This document shows positions 1 to 9,804 of a DNA stretch of 64,000 bases, piece by piece. Numbering within the stretch: the stretch's first letter is position 1; every line of letters starts with the position of its first letter. The stretch is from NCBI RefSeq assembly GCF_019880555.1, contig NZ_JAINVU010000008.1, positions 1-64,000 of the forward strand, written 5' to 3'. The position numbers and the translations under genes were made by a program. The notes beneath the pieces were generated by a model. That model was given only the letters and a program-made list of their open reading frames with translations, did no database searches and was not told where the DNA came from. The DNA comes from Hephaestia mangrovi (GTDB taxonomy: Bacteria > Pseudomonadota > Alphaproteobacteria > Sphingomonadales > Sphingomonadaceae).

Positions 1-372
1 GATTGCGTCGCTTATGCCGGCGAGCGCAGGCAGTTCGGCAAGCCGATCGCCGAGCATCAACTCATCCAGGCGATGCTGGCCGATTCGAAGACCGAGGCGC
101 TCGCCGCCCGGGCGCTGGTGCTGGAAACCGCCGCCGCCAAGGATGCGGGTCGCGACGTTGTCCTCGAATCCTCCGCCGCCAAGCTGTTCGCCAGCGAGAT
201 GGTCGGCCGCGTCGCCGATCGCGCGGTGCAGATTTTCGGCGGGGCGGGCTATATCGCCGATTATGGCATCGAGCGGCTGTACCGCGACGTGCGGCTGTTC
301 CGCATCTACGAAGGCACCAGCCAGATCCAGCAACTCATCATCGCCCGCGAAACGATGAAGCGCGGCGGCTGA
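1..372 (+). CDS. Acyl-CoA dehydrogenase, C-terminal part (5' truncated by window)
   Basis: An open frame enters from the window edge and ends in TGA at 370-372. The roughly 123 visible residues match the C-terminal helical domain of acyl-CoA dehydrogenases, the flavoenzymes that make trans-2-enoyl-CoA. The segment QIFGGAGYIADYG is followed by RIYEGTSQIQQ; the Glu of YEGTS is the usual catalytic base in the short/medium-chain branch. A short-chain dehydrogenase starts 10 bp downstream with its own purine-rich site, so the two probably form a fatty-acid or acyl-CoA degradation operon. Chain-length specificity cannot be judged from this fragment. Confidence 0.93.
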   Translation, partial: DCVAYAGERRQFGKPIAEHQLIQAMLADSKTEALAARALVLETAAAKDAGRDVVLESSAAKLFASEMVGRVADRAVQIFGGAGYIADYGIERLYRDVRLFRIYEGTSQIQQLIIARETMKRGG

Positions 373-382
373 ACGGAGAGAG

Positions 383-1174
383 ATGATGGATACCACCAAC
401 CTGTTCCGCCTCGATGGCCGCGTCGCGCTCGTCACCGGGGGCAGCCGCGGGATCGGCCGGATGATCGCCGCGGGCTTCGTTGCGCAGGGGGCGACGGTCT
501 ACATCTCGTCGCGCAAGGCCGAGGCATGTTTCGAAACCGCGAAGGAACTCGGCGACAAATGCATCGCGTTGCCGCAGGATGTCTCCACCGTCGCCGGCTG
601 CAAGGCGCTCGCCGCGCAATTCGCCGAGCATGAGGCGAAGCTCGACATCCTCGTCAACAACGCCGGCGCGGCCTGGGGCGAACCGTTCGAGGATTTCCCC
701 GAAAAGGGCTGGGACAAGGTGATGGACCTCAACGTCAAGTCGCCCTTCTTCCTGACGCAGGCGCTCTACGAGCCGCTCAAGGCCGCTGCCTCGCGCGATC
801 GGCCGGGCAAGGTCATCAACATCACCTCGATCGACGGGCAGCGGCTCAATCCGTGGGAAACCTATAGCTATCACGCCTCGAAATCGGCGCTGATCTATCT
901 CACCAAGCGGATGGCGGCGCGGCTGATCCGCGATTCGATCAACGTGACATCGATCGCACCGGGGGCGTTCGCCAGCGAGATGAACCGCGCCGCGCGCGAT
1001 CATGGCGATGCGGTGGCGCAGGCGATCCCGGCGAAGCGGATCGGCGTCGACGAGGATATGGCCGGGGCGGCGATCTATCTCGCCAGCCGGGCCGGCGATT
1101 ATATCGTCGGCGACACGATCACGGTGGACGGCGGGCTGGTCAACGCGGCGCTCGGCAGCTCGATCGACGCCTGA
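383..1174 (+). CDS. Short-chain dehydrogenase/reductase (SDR)
   Basis: A 263-residue classical SDR. The nucleotide-binding glycine motif TGGSRGIG is at residues 18-25, NNAG at 92-95, the catalytic Ser near 149 and Tyr163-x3-Lys167. It follows an acyl-CoA dehydrogenase by 10 bp, with a GGAGAGAG ribosome site just before the ATG. This context suggests oxidation or reduction of a hydroxyacyl- or ketoacyl-CoA, but SDR substrates cannot be read from sequence. The gene ends one base before the stop codon of the convergent LuxR-type gene. Two adjacent ATG codons are possible starts; the first is used here. Confidence 0.93.
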   Translation: MMDTTNLFRLDGRVALVTGGSRGIGRMIAAGFVAQGATVYISSRKAEACFETAKELGDKCIALPQDVSTVAGCKALAAQFAEHEAKLDILVNNAGAAWGEPFEDFPEKGWDKVMDLNVKSPFFLTQALYEPLKAAASRDRPGKVINITSIDGQRLNPWETYSYHASKSALIYLTKRMAARLIRDSINVTSIAPGAFASEMNRAARDHGDAVAQAIPAKRIGVDEDMAGAAIYLASRAGDYIVGDTITVDGGLVNAALGSSIDA

Positions 1175-2239
1175 TCAGCAGCGGTCGATCGCCGCGACCA
1201 GCGCCGACTGGCGGGCGGTGCCCGATTTGGCGAGCAGCGCGCGAAGCTGCGCGCGCGTCGTGCTGATCCGAACCCCGCGCAGGTCGGCATGATCGTCGAG
1301 CGAGCGGCCACGCATCAGGCTTTCGGCAAGCGCCGTCTCCGATGGCGTGAAGCCGAATCGCGCCGCGGCACGCGCCAGCCGGGCGCGCAAGGCGGCTTCG
1401 AGATCGATGATCGTGACGATCGCCGCCGGCTCGTCGCGATCGGTCGGGTCGACCGCGATCCGCCATGGCAGCCGCCCGGCGCGCCCGGCCAGCAAGCTGG
1501 CGCCGACTCGCCGTCGCGCCGCGTCGCGCAGCGCCCGTGCCAGCGTTTCGCCCAGCGCCGGATCGGCCATCGCGATCACCCCGTCCGCGCTAAGCGACAG
1601 CAGGTCGGCGGGCAAGGAGTGCGCGGCATGGTTGCTGTGCAGCACACGGCCGCGCGCATCGCACAACAGGCAGGCGTCATCGAGCCGGCGAAAGGCATAA
1701 TCGCCCAGCGACAGCGTCCGGTCGACCCGCGCCAGCGCGGCGCGAGAGCGCATCATGCGGTTGAGATGCGGCAGCAGCGCCTGGATGCGTTGTTCGTCGG
1801 CGACGTCGAACGGCGTTCCGGTGCGCGACCGGTGCAGCCCCAAGGCGACGATCCGTCCGCCGATATCGGTCATCGCGCCCAGCCCGTGCAGCCGGTCGCC
1901 ATTGGGCCGCGCGAAATCATTGTAGAATTCGCTGCTGCTGAAGGTGCGGGTCGGCACCAGTCGCTCGAAAGCAACCGCGTTATCCATGCCCATCCGGTGC
2001 CGCGTTTCCCACCACGGATCGCAGCCGTGATAATAAGCCTCGTAATCGACGAAGATCGAGGGATCGAGGTTGTAGGCGCTCTCGACCACCGGCCGATCGT
2101 CTTCGGCGAGCATCAGCCAGGTGCTCGCGGCGTTGACCGCCGTGGCGATTTCACCGGACAGGTCGCGATAGGCTTCGTGATCGACGATTGCATCGTAGAT
2201 GCGCTCGATCAGCGCATCGTGCCCGCTATGTGTCCCCAT
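1175..2239 (-). CDS. LuxR-family transcriptional regulator
   Basis: A 354-residue protein whose last 70 or so residues look like a LuxR-type helix-turn-helix (FGFTPSETALAESLMRGRS, then a segment rich in Thr, Arg and Leu). The N-terminal two thirds, with YYHGCDPWWETRH and FARPNGDRLHGLG, resemble the uncharacterised sensory region common to sphingomonad LuxR-like regulators rather than an acyl-homoserine-lactone domain or a response-regulator receiver. It is convergent with the acyl-CoA dehydrogenase/SDR genes. Its signal and targets are unknown. The DNA-binding helix departs from consensus, so family assignment rests mainly on position and pattern. Confidence 0.75.
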   Translation of the reverse strand: MGTHSGHDALIERIYDAIVDHEAYRDLSGEIATAVNAASTWLMLAEDDRPVVESAYNLDPSIFVDYEAYYHGCDPWWETRHRMGMDNAVAFERLVPTRTFSSSEFYNDFARPNGDRLHGLGAMTDIGGRIVALGLHRSRTGTPFDVADEQRIQALLPHLNRMMRSRAALARVDRTLSLGDYAFRRLDDACLLCDARGRVLHSNHAAHSLPADLLSLSADGVIAMADPALGETLARALRDAARRRVGASLLAGRAGRLPWRIAVDPTDRDEPAAIVTIIDLEAALRARLARAAARFGFTPSETALAESLMRGRSLDDHADLRGVRISTTRAQLRALLAKSGTARQSALVAAIDRC

Positions 2240-2553
2240 TTATCCTCCATTTGAAGGATGCCCCGATTGCCTCTCAGGGTGCAGCATCGGCCGGCGCGAG
2301 TCGAGGGGGGCTCGCCCATGGGCCGGCAACGGCCCGTGTGGCGGGTGTGGTCGGGGCGGCGTCAGCGACCCGCGACTGCTCCGGCCACACCCAAAGCACC
2401 CTTTTGCACCCGCGAATAGTGTCGACATACCCTGGATTGGGGATGCGCCGGCTTGGCAATTCGCGCAGGGTTATTTCCGCGCGGACGGCGGCGCGATCCG
2501 CCGCTCGTTTGCCAAGGCCGATCGACGGGCCTGATGGGTCATCGATTGGGGAT
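2240..2553. other. Non-coding gap between luxR-type gene and maeB
   Basis: About 310 bp without a convincing gene. It must contain the promoter of the leftward LuxR-type gene. An 8-bp inverted repeat (CTTGGCAA at 2452, TTGCCAAG at 2509) encloses a GC-rich stretch that could fold. No clean promoter, riboswitch or tRNA is visible. Confidence 0.5.
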
Positions 2554-2592
2554 ACGGCCGGAGGGCGCACGCGACCCGAGTCCTCCGGCCGT
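2554..2592 (-). terminator. Terminator-like hairpin after maeB
   Basis: A perfect 11-bp inverted repeat (ACGGCCGGAGG at 2554-2564, CCTCCGGCCGT at 2582-2592) begins 4 bases after the maeB stop codon in the direction of transcription. No T-tract follows on the minus strand, so it may act as a 3' stabiliser or weak terminator rather than a classical intrinsic one. Confidence 0.6.
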
Positions 2593-2596
2593 GTCT

Positions 2597-4864
2597 TCAC
2601 CCCGCGATGCCGCCCGCGGCAAGCACCGCCAGCGTCACCAGCTCGCTCGCGCTTGATGTCATCGGCGCGATCTGCACCGGCTTTTCCATGCCGATCAGCA
2701 TCGGGCCGATCATCGAATCGCCACCCAGTTCGCGCAGAATCTTGGCCGAGATGTTGGCCGATTGCAGGCCGGGCATGATCAGCACGTTGGCCGGGCCGGA
2801 CAGCCGCGCGAAGGGGTAATTGGCCAGTTGCCGGGGGTTGAGCGCGACATCGGGCGCCATCTCGCCTTCATATTCGAAGCCCGGCTTGCGCTCGTCGAGC
2901 ACCTTCACCGCGGCGCGGATATTGTCGAGCCACTGGCCCTCGGGATTGCCGAAGGTCGAATAGCTGAGGAAGGCGACGCGTGGCTCGTGGCCCATCCGCC
3001 GCGCGACCTGCGCGGTGCGCTCGGCGATATCGGCGAGTTCCTCCGCATTGGGGCGCTCGTTGATCGTCGTATCGGCCATGAACACGGTGTGCGTCTGGCC
3101 GACCAGGATGTGGATGCCGAACGCGACGCCGCCATCGGCCACGTCGATCACCCGGCGCACTTCGCGCATCGTGCGGGCATAGGTGCGGGTGATGCCGGTG
3201 ATCATCGCATCGGCCTCGCCCAATTGCAGCAGCAGCGAGCCGAAGATGTTGCGATCCTGGTTGACCATCCGCTCGCAATCGCGGCGCAGATAGCCGCGAC
3301 GCTGCAGCCGCTCGTAAAGGAAGTCGACCATCTTCGGCACCAGCGGCGAATGCCGGCTGTTGTGCAGTTCGAAGCTCTTGGGATCGTCGACGCCCAGCTT
3401 GGCGAGTTCCTCGTAAACCTCGTCGCGGCCGACCAGCACCGGCGTGCCGTAGCCGCCGTCGCGGAAGGCGATCGCGGCGCGCAGCACCACCTCTTCCTCG
3501 GCCTCGGCAAAGACGACGCGCTTCGGGCAGGCCCGCGCGCCTTCATAAGCCTGGCTCAACACCGCCGTGGTGGGATTGAGGCGGCCGCGCAGCGTTTCGC
3601 GATACGCTTCCATGTCCTCGATCGGCTTGGTCGCGACGCCCGAATCCATCGCCGCCTTGGCAACCGCGGCGGGGATTTCCTCGATCAGCCGCGGATCGAA
3701 CGGCGCGGGGATGATATAATCGGGGCCGAAGCTGTGGCGTGTGCCGTAAGCGGTGGCGACTTCCTCGGGCACCTGCTGGCGCGCGAGCCGGGCGAGCGCC
3801 TCGGCCGCGGCGACCTTCATCTCCTCGTTGATCGTCGTCGCGCGCACGTCCAGCGCGCCGCGGAAGATGAACGGGAAGCCGAGCACATTGTTGACTTGGT
3901 TGGGGTAATCCGAACGGCCGGTGGCGATGATCGCGTCGGGGCGCGTCGCCTTGGCCAGCGGCGGCGCGATCTCGGGATCGGGATTGGCCATCGCGAAGAT
4001 GATCGGCTTGGGCGCCATCGTCTTGAGCAATTCGGGCGGCAGCGAATTGGCCGAGGCGAGGCCGAAGAACACGTCGGCGCCGTCGATCGCTTCGGCCAGC
4101 GTGCGCTTGTCGGTGGCAACCGCGTGGGCCGATTTCCACTGGTTCATGTCGTCTTCGCGGCCCTGATAGATCACCCCGGTCTTGTCGACCATCAACAGGT
4201 GATCCGACGGCAAGCCCATCGCCTTGATGAGCTCGGCACAGGCGATCGCTGCCGCGCCGGCACCCAGCATCACGCAACGCGTGTCCTTGATGTCGCGCCC
4301 GGTGAGGTGCAGCGCGTTGATCAGGCCGGCGGCGGCGATGATCGCGGTGCCATGCTGATCGTCATGGAATACCGGGATGTTCATGCGTTCGCGCAGCGCC
4401 TGCTCGATCAGGAAGCATTCGGGCGATTTGATGTCTTCGAGGTTGATGCCGCCGAAGCTGGGTTCGAGCAGCTCGACCGCCTCGACGAAGCGATCGACAT
4501 CCTCGGTGGCGACCTCTAGGTCGATCGAGTCGACGTCGGCGAAGCGCTTGAACAGCACCGCCTTGCCCTCCATCACAGGCTTGGAGGCGAGCGCGCCCAG
4601 ATTGCCGAGCCCGAGGATCGCGGTGCCGTTCGAGATCACCGCCACCAGGTTGCCCTTCACGGTATAGTCATAAGCAGCCGCGGGGTCTTCGGCGATCGCG
4701 CGCACCGGCACCGCAACGCCGGGGGAATAAGCGAGCGCGAGATCACGCTGCGTCGCCATCGGCTTGGAAGCGACGATCTCGATCTTGCCCGGGCGGCCCT
4801 CGGAATGGAACAGCAGCGCCTCGCGCTCGGAAAACTGGACGTTCGATTCGTCGGCCATCGGCAT
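2597..4864 (-). CDS. maeB: NADP-dependent malic enzyme, MaeB type
   Basis: A 755-residue protein with the full MaeB architecture: malic-enzyme N-domain ([10 protein letters not shown] near residue 45), Rossmann NAD(P) domain ([20 protein letters not shown], later [14 protein letters not shown]), and a phosphotransacetylase-like C-domain from about residue 430 that is usually regulatory. The reaction is oxidative decarboxylation of malate to pyruvate, feeding gluconeogenesis and NADPH supply. The metal-site segment FHDDQHGTA is intact. A second in-frame ATG lies three codons in and could be the real start. It is divergent from mutS across about 97 bp, which must hold both promoters. Confidence 0.97.
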   Translation of the reverse strand: MPMADESNVQFSEREALLFHSEGRPGKIEIVASKPMATQRDLALAYSPGVAVPVRAIAEDPAAAYDYTVKGNLVAVISNGTAILGLGNLGALASKPVMEGKAVLFKRFADVDSIDLEVATEDVDRFVEAVELLEPSFGGINLEDIKSPECFLIEQALRERMNIPVFHDDQHGTAIIAAAGLINALHLTGRDIKDTRCVMLGAGAAAIACAELIKAMGLPSDHLLMVDKTGVIYQGREDDMNQWKSAHAVATDKRTLAEAIDGADVFFGLASANSLPPELLKTMAPKPIIFAMANPDPEIAPPLAKATRPDAIIATGRSDYPNQVNNVLGFPFIFRGALDVRATTINEEMKVAAAEALARLARQQVPEEVATAYGTRHSFGPDYIIPAPFDPRLIEEIPAAVAKAAMDSGVATKPIEDMEAYRETLRGRLNPTTAVLSQAYEGARACPKRVVFAEAEEEVVLRAAIAFRDGGYGTPVLVGRDEVYEELAKLGVDDPKSFELHNSRHSPLVPKMVDFLYERLQRRGYLRRDCERMVNQDRNIFGSLLLQLGEADAMITGITRTYARTMREVRRVIDVADGGVAFGIHILVGQTHTVFMADTTINERPNAEELADIAERTAQVARRMGHEPRVAFLSYSTFGNPEGQWLDNIRAAVKVLDERKPGFEYEGEMAPDVALNPRQLANYPFARLSGPANVLIMPGLQSANISAKILRELGGDSMIGPMLIGMEKPVQIAPMTSSASELVTLAVLAAGGIAG

Positions 4865-4961
4865 CCTCTCGGGTGGTCGGTTCCAATGTCTTTAGGCAGC
4901 CTTCGCCGCTACGTCACCCCGGCACTGGAGCGGATGCGTGAAACTCGCTAGGCAGCGGCGA

Positions 4962-7562
4962 ATGTCCGCCGCTCCCACCCCGATGATGGCCCAGTATCTC
5001 GCGCTCAAGGCGGAGGCCGAGGATTGCCTGCTGTTCTACCGTATGGGCGATTTCTTCGAATTGTTCTTCGACGATGCCAAGGTCGCGGCCGCTTGCCTCG
5101 ACATCGCCTTGACCTCGCGCGGCGAGCATGGCGGCGAGAAAATCCCGATGTGCGGCGTGCCGGCGCATTCGGCCGAAGGCTATCTCGCGCGCCTCATCAA
5201 GGCCGGCCACCGCGTCGCGATCGCCGATCAGACCGAGACGCCGGCCGAGGCGAAGAAGCGCGGCGGATCGAAGGCGCTGGTCGCACGCGGCATCGTCCGC
5301 GTCGTCACCGCCGGTACGCTGACCGAGGAGGCCTTGCTCGATTCCCGCGCCGCCAATTGGTGCGCTGCGATCGGCGAAGCGGGCGGCGGCATCGCGATTG
5401 CCGCTGCGGATATCTCGACCGGGCGATTCGAGATCGTCGAGAGCTCGGCGGCCGGCCTCGCCGCCGATCTTGCGCGGCTGGCGCCCGCCGAAACGATCGT
5501 CGCCGAAGCGAGCGAGCACGCGATGCTCGCGACCGGCGACCGGCCGAAGAGTGAGTTTGACAGCGGACGCGGCGAACAACGCCTCAAGGCGCTGTTCGGC
5601 GTGGCGACGCTCGACGGATTCGGGCACTTCTCGCGCGCCGCGCTGGCGGCCGCGGGCGGCCTCGTTGCCTATCTCGATCACACCGCGCGCGGCAGCCTGC
5701 CTTTTCTTCGCCCGCCCCGTCTCGCGCGGGCGAGCGAGACGATGGCGATCGATCAGGCGACGCGCGAGAGCCTCGAACTCGTCCAGACGACGAGCGGGCA
5801 GCGCAAGGGCAGCCTGCTCGACGCCACCGATCGCACCGTCACCGGTGCCGGCGCCCGTTTGCTCGCCGCCGATATTGCCGCCCCGCTGATGGATCGCGCG
5901 GCGATCGACGCGCGCCTCGATCTCGTCGCGCTGTTCCACGACGAGCCGAGCTTGCGCGAAACGGTGCGCGCCGCCTTGCGCGCCTTGCCCGATATCGGCC
6001 GCGCATTGGGTCGGCTGGTGGCCGGGCGAGGCAGCCCGCGCGATCTCGGCCAGCTTCGCGATGGGCTCGACGGCGCCTGGCGCCTCGGCGAACGGCTCGA
6101 TCGCGTCGAGCTCAGACCCGCCCTTCTCGGCGAATTGACCCCGCAATTGCGCGGTCACGGCGCGCTGATCGATCTCTACACCCGCGCGCTGGTGCCCGCG
6201 CCGCCGATCGACGCCGGCGATGGCGGCTATATCGCGGAGGGCTATGACGCCGCGCTCGACGACCTGCGCGCGACCGGCGCCGGCGGGCGGCGGGCGATCG
6301 CCGCGCTGGAGGCCGACTATCGCCAGCGCACCGGCATCAACGCGCTCAAGGTCCGGCACAACGGCGTGCTCGGCTATCATATCGAAGTGCCGGCCAAGCA
6401 TGCCGATGCGCTGATGGCGCCCGATAGCGGCTTCACCCATCGCCAGACCTTGGCCGGCGTGGTCCGCTTCAACGCGCCCGATCTGCATGACGTGGCGATG
6501 AAGTTGACGCAGGCCGGTGCGCACGCGCTGGCGGCGGAAGCGGCGCATCTCGAGGACCTTATCGCCGCGGCGCTCGATACGCGCGAAACGGTCGCCGCGA
6601 CCGCCGACGCGCTCGCGCGGCTGGACGTAGCCGCCGCGCTGGCCGAGCGCGCGGTCGAGGGCGGCTGGGTGCGCCCGGCGCTCGCCGATCATGCTTGTTT
6701 CGAGGTCGAGGGCGGCCGCCATCCGGTGGTCGAGGCGGCGCTGGCGGTGACCGGCGAGCGGTTCGTCGCCAACGATTGTGCGCTGTCGGAAAACTCGCGC
6801 TTGTGGCTCGTCACCGGGCCGAACATGGGCGGCAAATCCACCTTCCTGCGCCAGAACGCGCTGATCGCCGTGCTTGCCCAGGCCGGCAGCTTCGTGCCGG
6901 CGGCGAAAGCGACGCTCGGGCTGGTCGATCGCTTGTTCAGCCGCGTCGGCGCGTCGGACAATCTCGCCCGCGGCCGCTCGACCTTCATGGTCGAGATGGT
7001 CGAAACCGCCGCGATCCTCGCACAGGCGACGCCCGACAGTTTCGTCATCCTCGACGAGGTCGGTCGTGGTACCTCGACTTATGACGGTCTGGCGATCGCC
7101 TGGGCGGTGGTCGAGGCGATCCACGAGGACAATCGCTGCCGCTGCCTGTTCGCGACGCATTATCACGAGCTGACGCGCCTGGCCGAGCGTTGCGACGCGC
7201 TGTCGCTCCACCATGTCCGCGTGCGCGAGTGGAAGGGTGAGCTGGTGCTGCTTCACGAGGTCGCCGACGGGCCGGCCGATCGCAGCTACGGCCTTGCCGT
7301 CGCGCGCCTCGCCGGAATGCCGCCGGGCACCGTCTCGCGCGCCAAGGCGGTGCTCGCCAAGCTCGAGGCGGGGCGCGAGAAGACCGGCGGGCTTGCCGCG
7401 GGCCTCGATGACTTGCCGCTGTTCGCCGCCGCACAGGAGGCGGAGGAAGAGGAATGCGATGCGCTGCGCAGCGAGATCGAGTCGCTCGACGTCGATGCGC
7501 TCTCGCCGCGCGACGCCCTCGATATGCTCTATCGGCTCAAAGCGCTGGCTCGTGATGGCTGA
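4962..7562 (+). CDS. mutS: DNA mismatch repair protein MutS
   Basis: About 866 residues from the ATG at 4962; the frame also has a GTG at 4938, but homologues begin close to SAAPTPMMAQYLALK. The mismatch-reading Phe-x-Glu motif appears as GDFFELF near the N-terminus. The ABC-type ATPase has Walker A TGPNMGGKST near residues 618-627, Walker B with FVILDE near 694-699 and the signature GRGTSTYDG. MutS recognises mispairs and recruits MutL. The last 26 bp overlap the 3' end of the convergent DUF1275 gene. Length is normal for bacterial MutS1. Confidence 0.98.
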   Translation: MSAAPTPMMAQYLALKAEAEDCLLFYRMGDFFELFFDDAKVAAACLDIALTSRGEHGGEKIPMCGVPAHSAEGYLARLIKAGHRVAIADQTETPAEAKKRGGSKALVARGIVRVVTAGTLTEEALLDSRAANWCAAIGEAGGGIAIAAADISTGRFEIVESSAAGLAADLARLAPAETIVAEASEHAMLATGDRPKSEFDSGRGEQRLKALFGVATLDGFGHFSRAALAAAGGLVAYLDHTARGSLPFLRPPRLARASETMAIDQATRESLELVQTTSGQRKGSLLDATDRTVTGAGARLLAADIAAPLMDRAAIDARLDLVALFHDEPSLRETVRAALRALPDIGRALGRLVAGRGSPRDLGQLRDGLDGAWRLGERLDRVELRPALLGELTPQLRGHGALIDLYTRALVPAPPIDAGDGGYIAEGYDAALDDLRATGAGGRRAIAALEADYRQRTGINALKVRHNGVLGYHIEVPAKHADALMAPDSGFTHRQTLAGVVRFNAPDLHDVAMKLTQAGAHALAAEAAHLEDLIAAALDTRETVAATADALARLDVAAALAERAVEGGWVRPALADHACFEVEGGRHPVVEAALAVTGERFVANDCALSENSRLWLVTGPNMGGKSTFLRQNALIAVLAQAGSFVPAAKATLGLVDRLFSRVGASDNLARGRSTFMVEMVETAAILAQATPDSFVILDEVGRGTSTYDGLAIAWAVVEAIHEDNRCRCLFATHYHELTRLAERCDALSLHHVRVREWKGELVLLHEVADGPADRSYGLAVARLAGMPPGTVSRAKAVLAKLEAGREKTGGLAAGLDDLPLFAAAQEAEEEECDALRSEIESLDVDALSPRDALDMLYRLKALARDG

Positions 7563-8211
7563 CGGCGGTGTCGCCGTGTGTCAGCAATGCCAGCAGCAGC
7601 GCCAGCACGCCGGCCGCGCCCGCCGCCACCCATAAGGCATTGTCGCCGATCGTCTGCTGCGCGCGTCCGCCAAGCACCACGCCCGATGCGAAGCCGAGCC
7701 ACAGCACGAGATAGGGAAACCAGCCGAAAGCCGGCCCGCCGCCGGTCAGCGCGGCGGTCAGTTTCTGGCCGATCCTGACCAGCGACCCGGTCATGTAGGT
7801 AAGCCCGATCGATACCTCGCCGTCGCGGCTGAACACGCCGTTCTCCGCGCCCATCGCCACCGCCAGCAGCATCAGCGGGAACCGCCGGTCGGTGAAGCCG
7901 GTGACGAGCGCGGCGAGCCCGAGCAGCACCGCGACCGCCAGCATCACCACTGGCTTGCGGCGGCGCGCGAAGCGCATCGACAGCATCGTTGCGATCATCA
8001 CTCCGCAGATGAAGGCGCAGATCAGCGCGCCCGCGGTCCTGGCGCTGGCATGATCGGCGGTGGCGATGCCGACGCCCAGCCGCGTCGTATTGCCGCTCAT
8101 GAACGAAGCGAAGAAGCCGCCGAGATCGAGATAGGCCAGCGCGTCGACGAACCCCGCCAGTGCGGCGAGCAGGACGGCGGCGGCGATCAGCGGCGGGCGA
8201 TAGCGGTCCAT
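7537..8211 (-). CDS. DUF1275 (YoaK-like) membrane protein
   Basis: A 224-residue protein that is mostly hydrophobic helices, about six. It carries the DUF1275 signature near the N-terminus (GFVDALAYLDLGGFFASFMSGN) and a later TYMTGSLVRIGQ segment. The family is widespread and has no settled function; some members are suspected small-molecule transporters. The gene overlaps the end of mutS tail to tail by 26 bp and is divergent from the next membrane-protein gene. The C-terminal tail is short and cytoplasmic-looking. Confidence 0.85.
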   Translation of the reverse strand: MDRYRPPLIAAAVLLAALAGFVDALAYLDLGGFFASFMSGNTTRLGVGIATADHASARTAGALICAFICGVMIATMLSMRFARRRKPVVMLAVAVLLGLAALVTGFTDRRFPLMLLAVAMGAENGVFSRDGEVSIGLTYMTGSLVRIGQKLTAALTGGGPAFGWFPYLVLWLGFASGVVLGGRAQQTIGDNALWVAAGAAGVLALLLALLTHGDTAVSHHEPAL

Positions 8212-8291
8212 GCGCGTCCTTTTGCCGATTGGCGCCGTGCGTTTCCACCCCGAACTTTGCCGTTGCGTTTGCGCGCGCTACAGGAGCGGGC

Positions 8292-8939
8292 ATGACCGGC
8301 ACCGCATGGCAATTCGGCCCCTTGCTCCCGTGGCTCGACCTCGCCGGGCTGGCGGTATTCGCCGCGACCGGCGCGCTGGCCGCGGCGCGACGCGGTCAGA
8401 CGATGGTGACGCTCGCCTTTTTCGCGCTTGTCACCGGCGTCGGCGGCGGCACGGTGCGCGACCTCCTGATCGGCGCGCCGGTATTCTGGGTGCAGGACCG
8501 CCTAGCGGCGATCGTCTGCCTTGGCGTCGCGCTGGTCATCTGGATGACGCCCGAGCGCTGGTGGAAGGGATCGGCCCTGGCCTGGCTCGATGCCGTGGGG
8601 CTGGCCGCTTATGCGGTGTTCGGCGCAGGCAAGGCGCTCGGCTTCGGCGTCCCGCCGGTGCCGGCGGTGGTGATGGGCGTGATCTCGGCCTGCGTCGGCG
8701 GCATCATCCGTGACGTGCTCGCCGGCGAGCCTTCGATCCTGATGCGCCCCGAACTTTACGTCACCGCGGCGGCACTCGCGGCGACGCTCTACGTCATCCT
8801 GCGATTGCTCGGCTTGCCCGCGTTCGAGGCGGCGCCGCCGGCGGCGCTCGCCGGGTTCGGCCTGCGCGCCGCGGCGATCCACTGGAACCTCGCGCTTCCC
8901 GCCTATCGCGGACGCAGCGACGACCGTTTCGACGATTGA
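8292..8939 (+). CDS. UPF0126/TRIC-type cation channel-like membrane protein
   Basis: A 215-residue protein made of two repeats of three hydrophobic helices. Each repeat has the family motif: GVGGGTVRDLLIG and CVGGIIRDVLAG. This is the UPF0126 (YicG/YadS) family, related to trimeric intracellular cation channels; bacterial members are proposed K+ or glycine-related channels, with physiological role unsettled. The ATG at 8292 was chosen because AGGAGCGGG precedes it and the longer upstream frame has no membrane character. A GC-rich hairpin follows the stop. Confidence 0.88.
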   Translation: MTGTAWQFGPLLPWLDLAGLAVFAATGALAAARRGQTMVTLAFFALVTGVGGGTVRDLLIGAPVFWVQDRLAAIVCLGVALVIWMTPERWWKGSALAWLDAVGLAAYAVFGAGKALGFGVPPVPAVVMGVISACVGGIIRDVLAGEPSILMRPELYVTAAALAATLYVILRLLGLPAFEAAPPAALAGFGLRAAAIHWNLALPAYRGRSDDRFDD

Positions 8940-8971
8940 GCGCGCCGCCGCCGCCGGGGCGGGCGGCGCGC
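8940..8971. terminator. Hairpin between convergent genes
   Basis: A perfect 10-bp inverted repeat (GCGCGCCGCC, GGCGGCGCGC; 12-nt loop) starts directly after the TGA of the UPF0126 gene and lies 12 bp from the end of the convergent SDR gene. It can serve both directions. No T-tract is present on either strand. Confidence 0.5.
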
Positions 8972-8983
8972 TCGGCAGCGCCC

Positions 8984-9754
8984 TTACGATTGGCCCTCAC
9001 GCGCCTTCGCGGCGAACTCGTTGAGCTGCTTGACGGTCTCGTCGAACCGCCCCTCGGCCTCGGCGTTGCGGAGGAACTTGACGCGCTCGACGAGGATTTC
9101 CGGCGGCGTCGGCTGCTGCGCGAACAGCACCATCACCTCGTCGGCGAAGTCGTCGAGCGGCTGATAGCCCGGCCGGCTTTCCTGTCCAGGTGTCAGCCCG
9201 GTCTGCACCGCCGGCGGCGCCAGCTCGATGACCTCCACCTTGCCGCTCAGCGCCTCGCGCATCGCCACGCTGTACGAATGCAGCGCCGCCTTGGTGGCAT
9301 TGTAGGTCGGCGTCGGCACCAGCGGGACGAAGGCGAGCCCCGACGTCACGTTGACGATCGCGGCGTTGGGCTGCGCGGCCAGATGGTCGATCAGCGCGTT
9401 GGTCAGGCGGATCGGACCCAGCAGGTTGGTAGTGATCGTCGCTTCGGCATCGGCAAGGTCGCGGCGGTGGTCGAGATCCTCGAAGCGCATGATCCCGGCA
9501 TTGTTGATCAGCACGTTGAGATCGGGGTGCGCATCGATCACGCGCCGGGCGAAATCCTCGATGCCGGCGGGGCTGTCGATGTCGAGCGTCAGCGCGTGCA
9601 TGTTCTCGCGCCCGGCGATCGCCCGGTCCAGCGCGTCCTGCCGCCTGCCCGCGACGATCACCTTGTTGCCGAGATCGTGGAGACGCTGTGCCAGCGCGGC
9701 GCCGATGCCCGATCCGCCGCCCGTCATTAGGATGGTGTTGCCGGTCTGTTTCAT
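8984..9754 (-). CDS. SDR oxidoreductase, DltE-like
   Basis: A 256-residue SDR with TGGGSGIG at residues 11-18, NNAG at 84-87, Ser138 and Tyr151-x3-Lys155. The sequence around ELAPPAVQTGLTPGQ and the closing FNEFAAKA-like tail resemble the DltE-like SDR subgroup often found beside MarR or HxlR regulators. It is divergent from an HxlR-type gene, which is the usual arrangement for a regulator that senses a reactive or aromatic compound and controls the reductase. The natural substrate is unknown. Confidence 0.9.
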   Translation of the reverse strand: MKQTGNTILMTGGGSGIGAALAQRLHDLGNKVIVAGRRQDALDRAIAGRENMHALTLDIDSPAGIEDFARRVIDAHPDLNVLINNAGIMRFEDLDHRRDLADAEATITTNLLGPIRLTNALIDHLAAQPNAAIVNVTSGLAFVPLVPTPTYNATKAALHSYSVAMREALSGKVEVIELAPPAVQTGLTPGQESRPGYQPLDDFADEVMVLFAQQPTPPEILVERVKFLRNAEAEGRFDETVKQLNEFAAKAREGQS

Positions 9755-9804
9755 GGGTTTGCTCCTTGGTCGGTTGCGCTATCGATCTAGGCGGCTACGA
9801 TCGA

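Noticed and set aside
2762..4519. Long rightward open frame opposite maeB
   Set aside because: Antisense shadow of a well-supported gene in GC-rich DNA; composition is Arg/Gly/Asp-rich without any domain pattern.
4914..7256. 780-codon leftward open frame opposite mutS
   Set aside because: Mirror of mutS codons; no family resemblance, no ribosome site.
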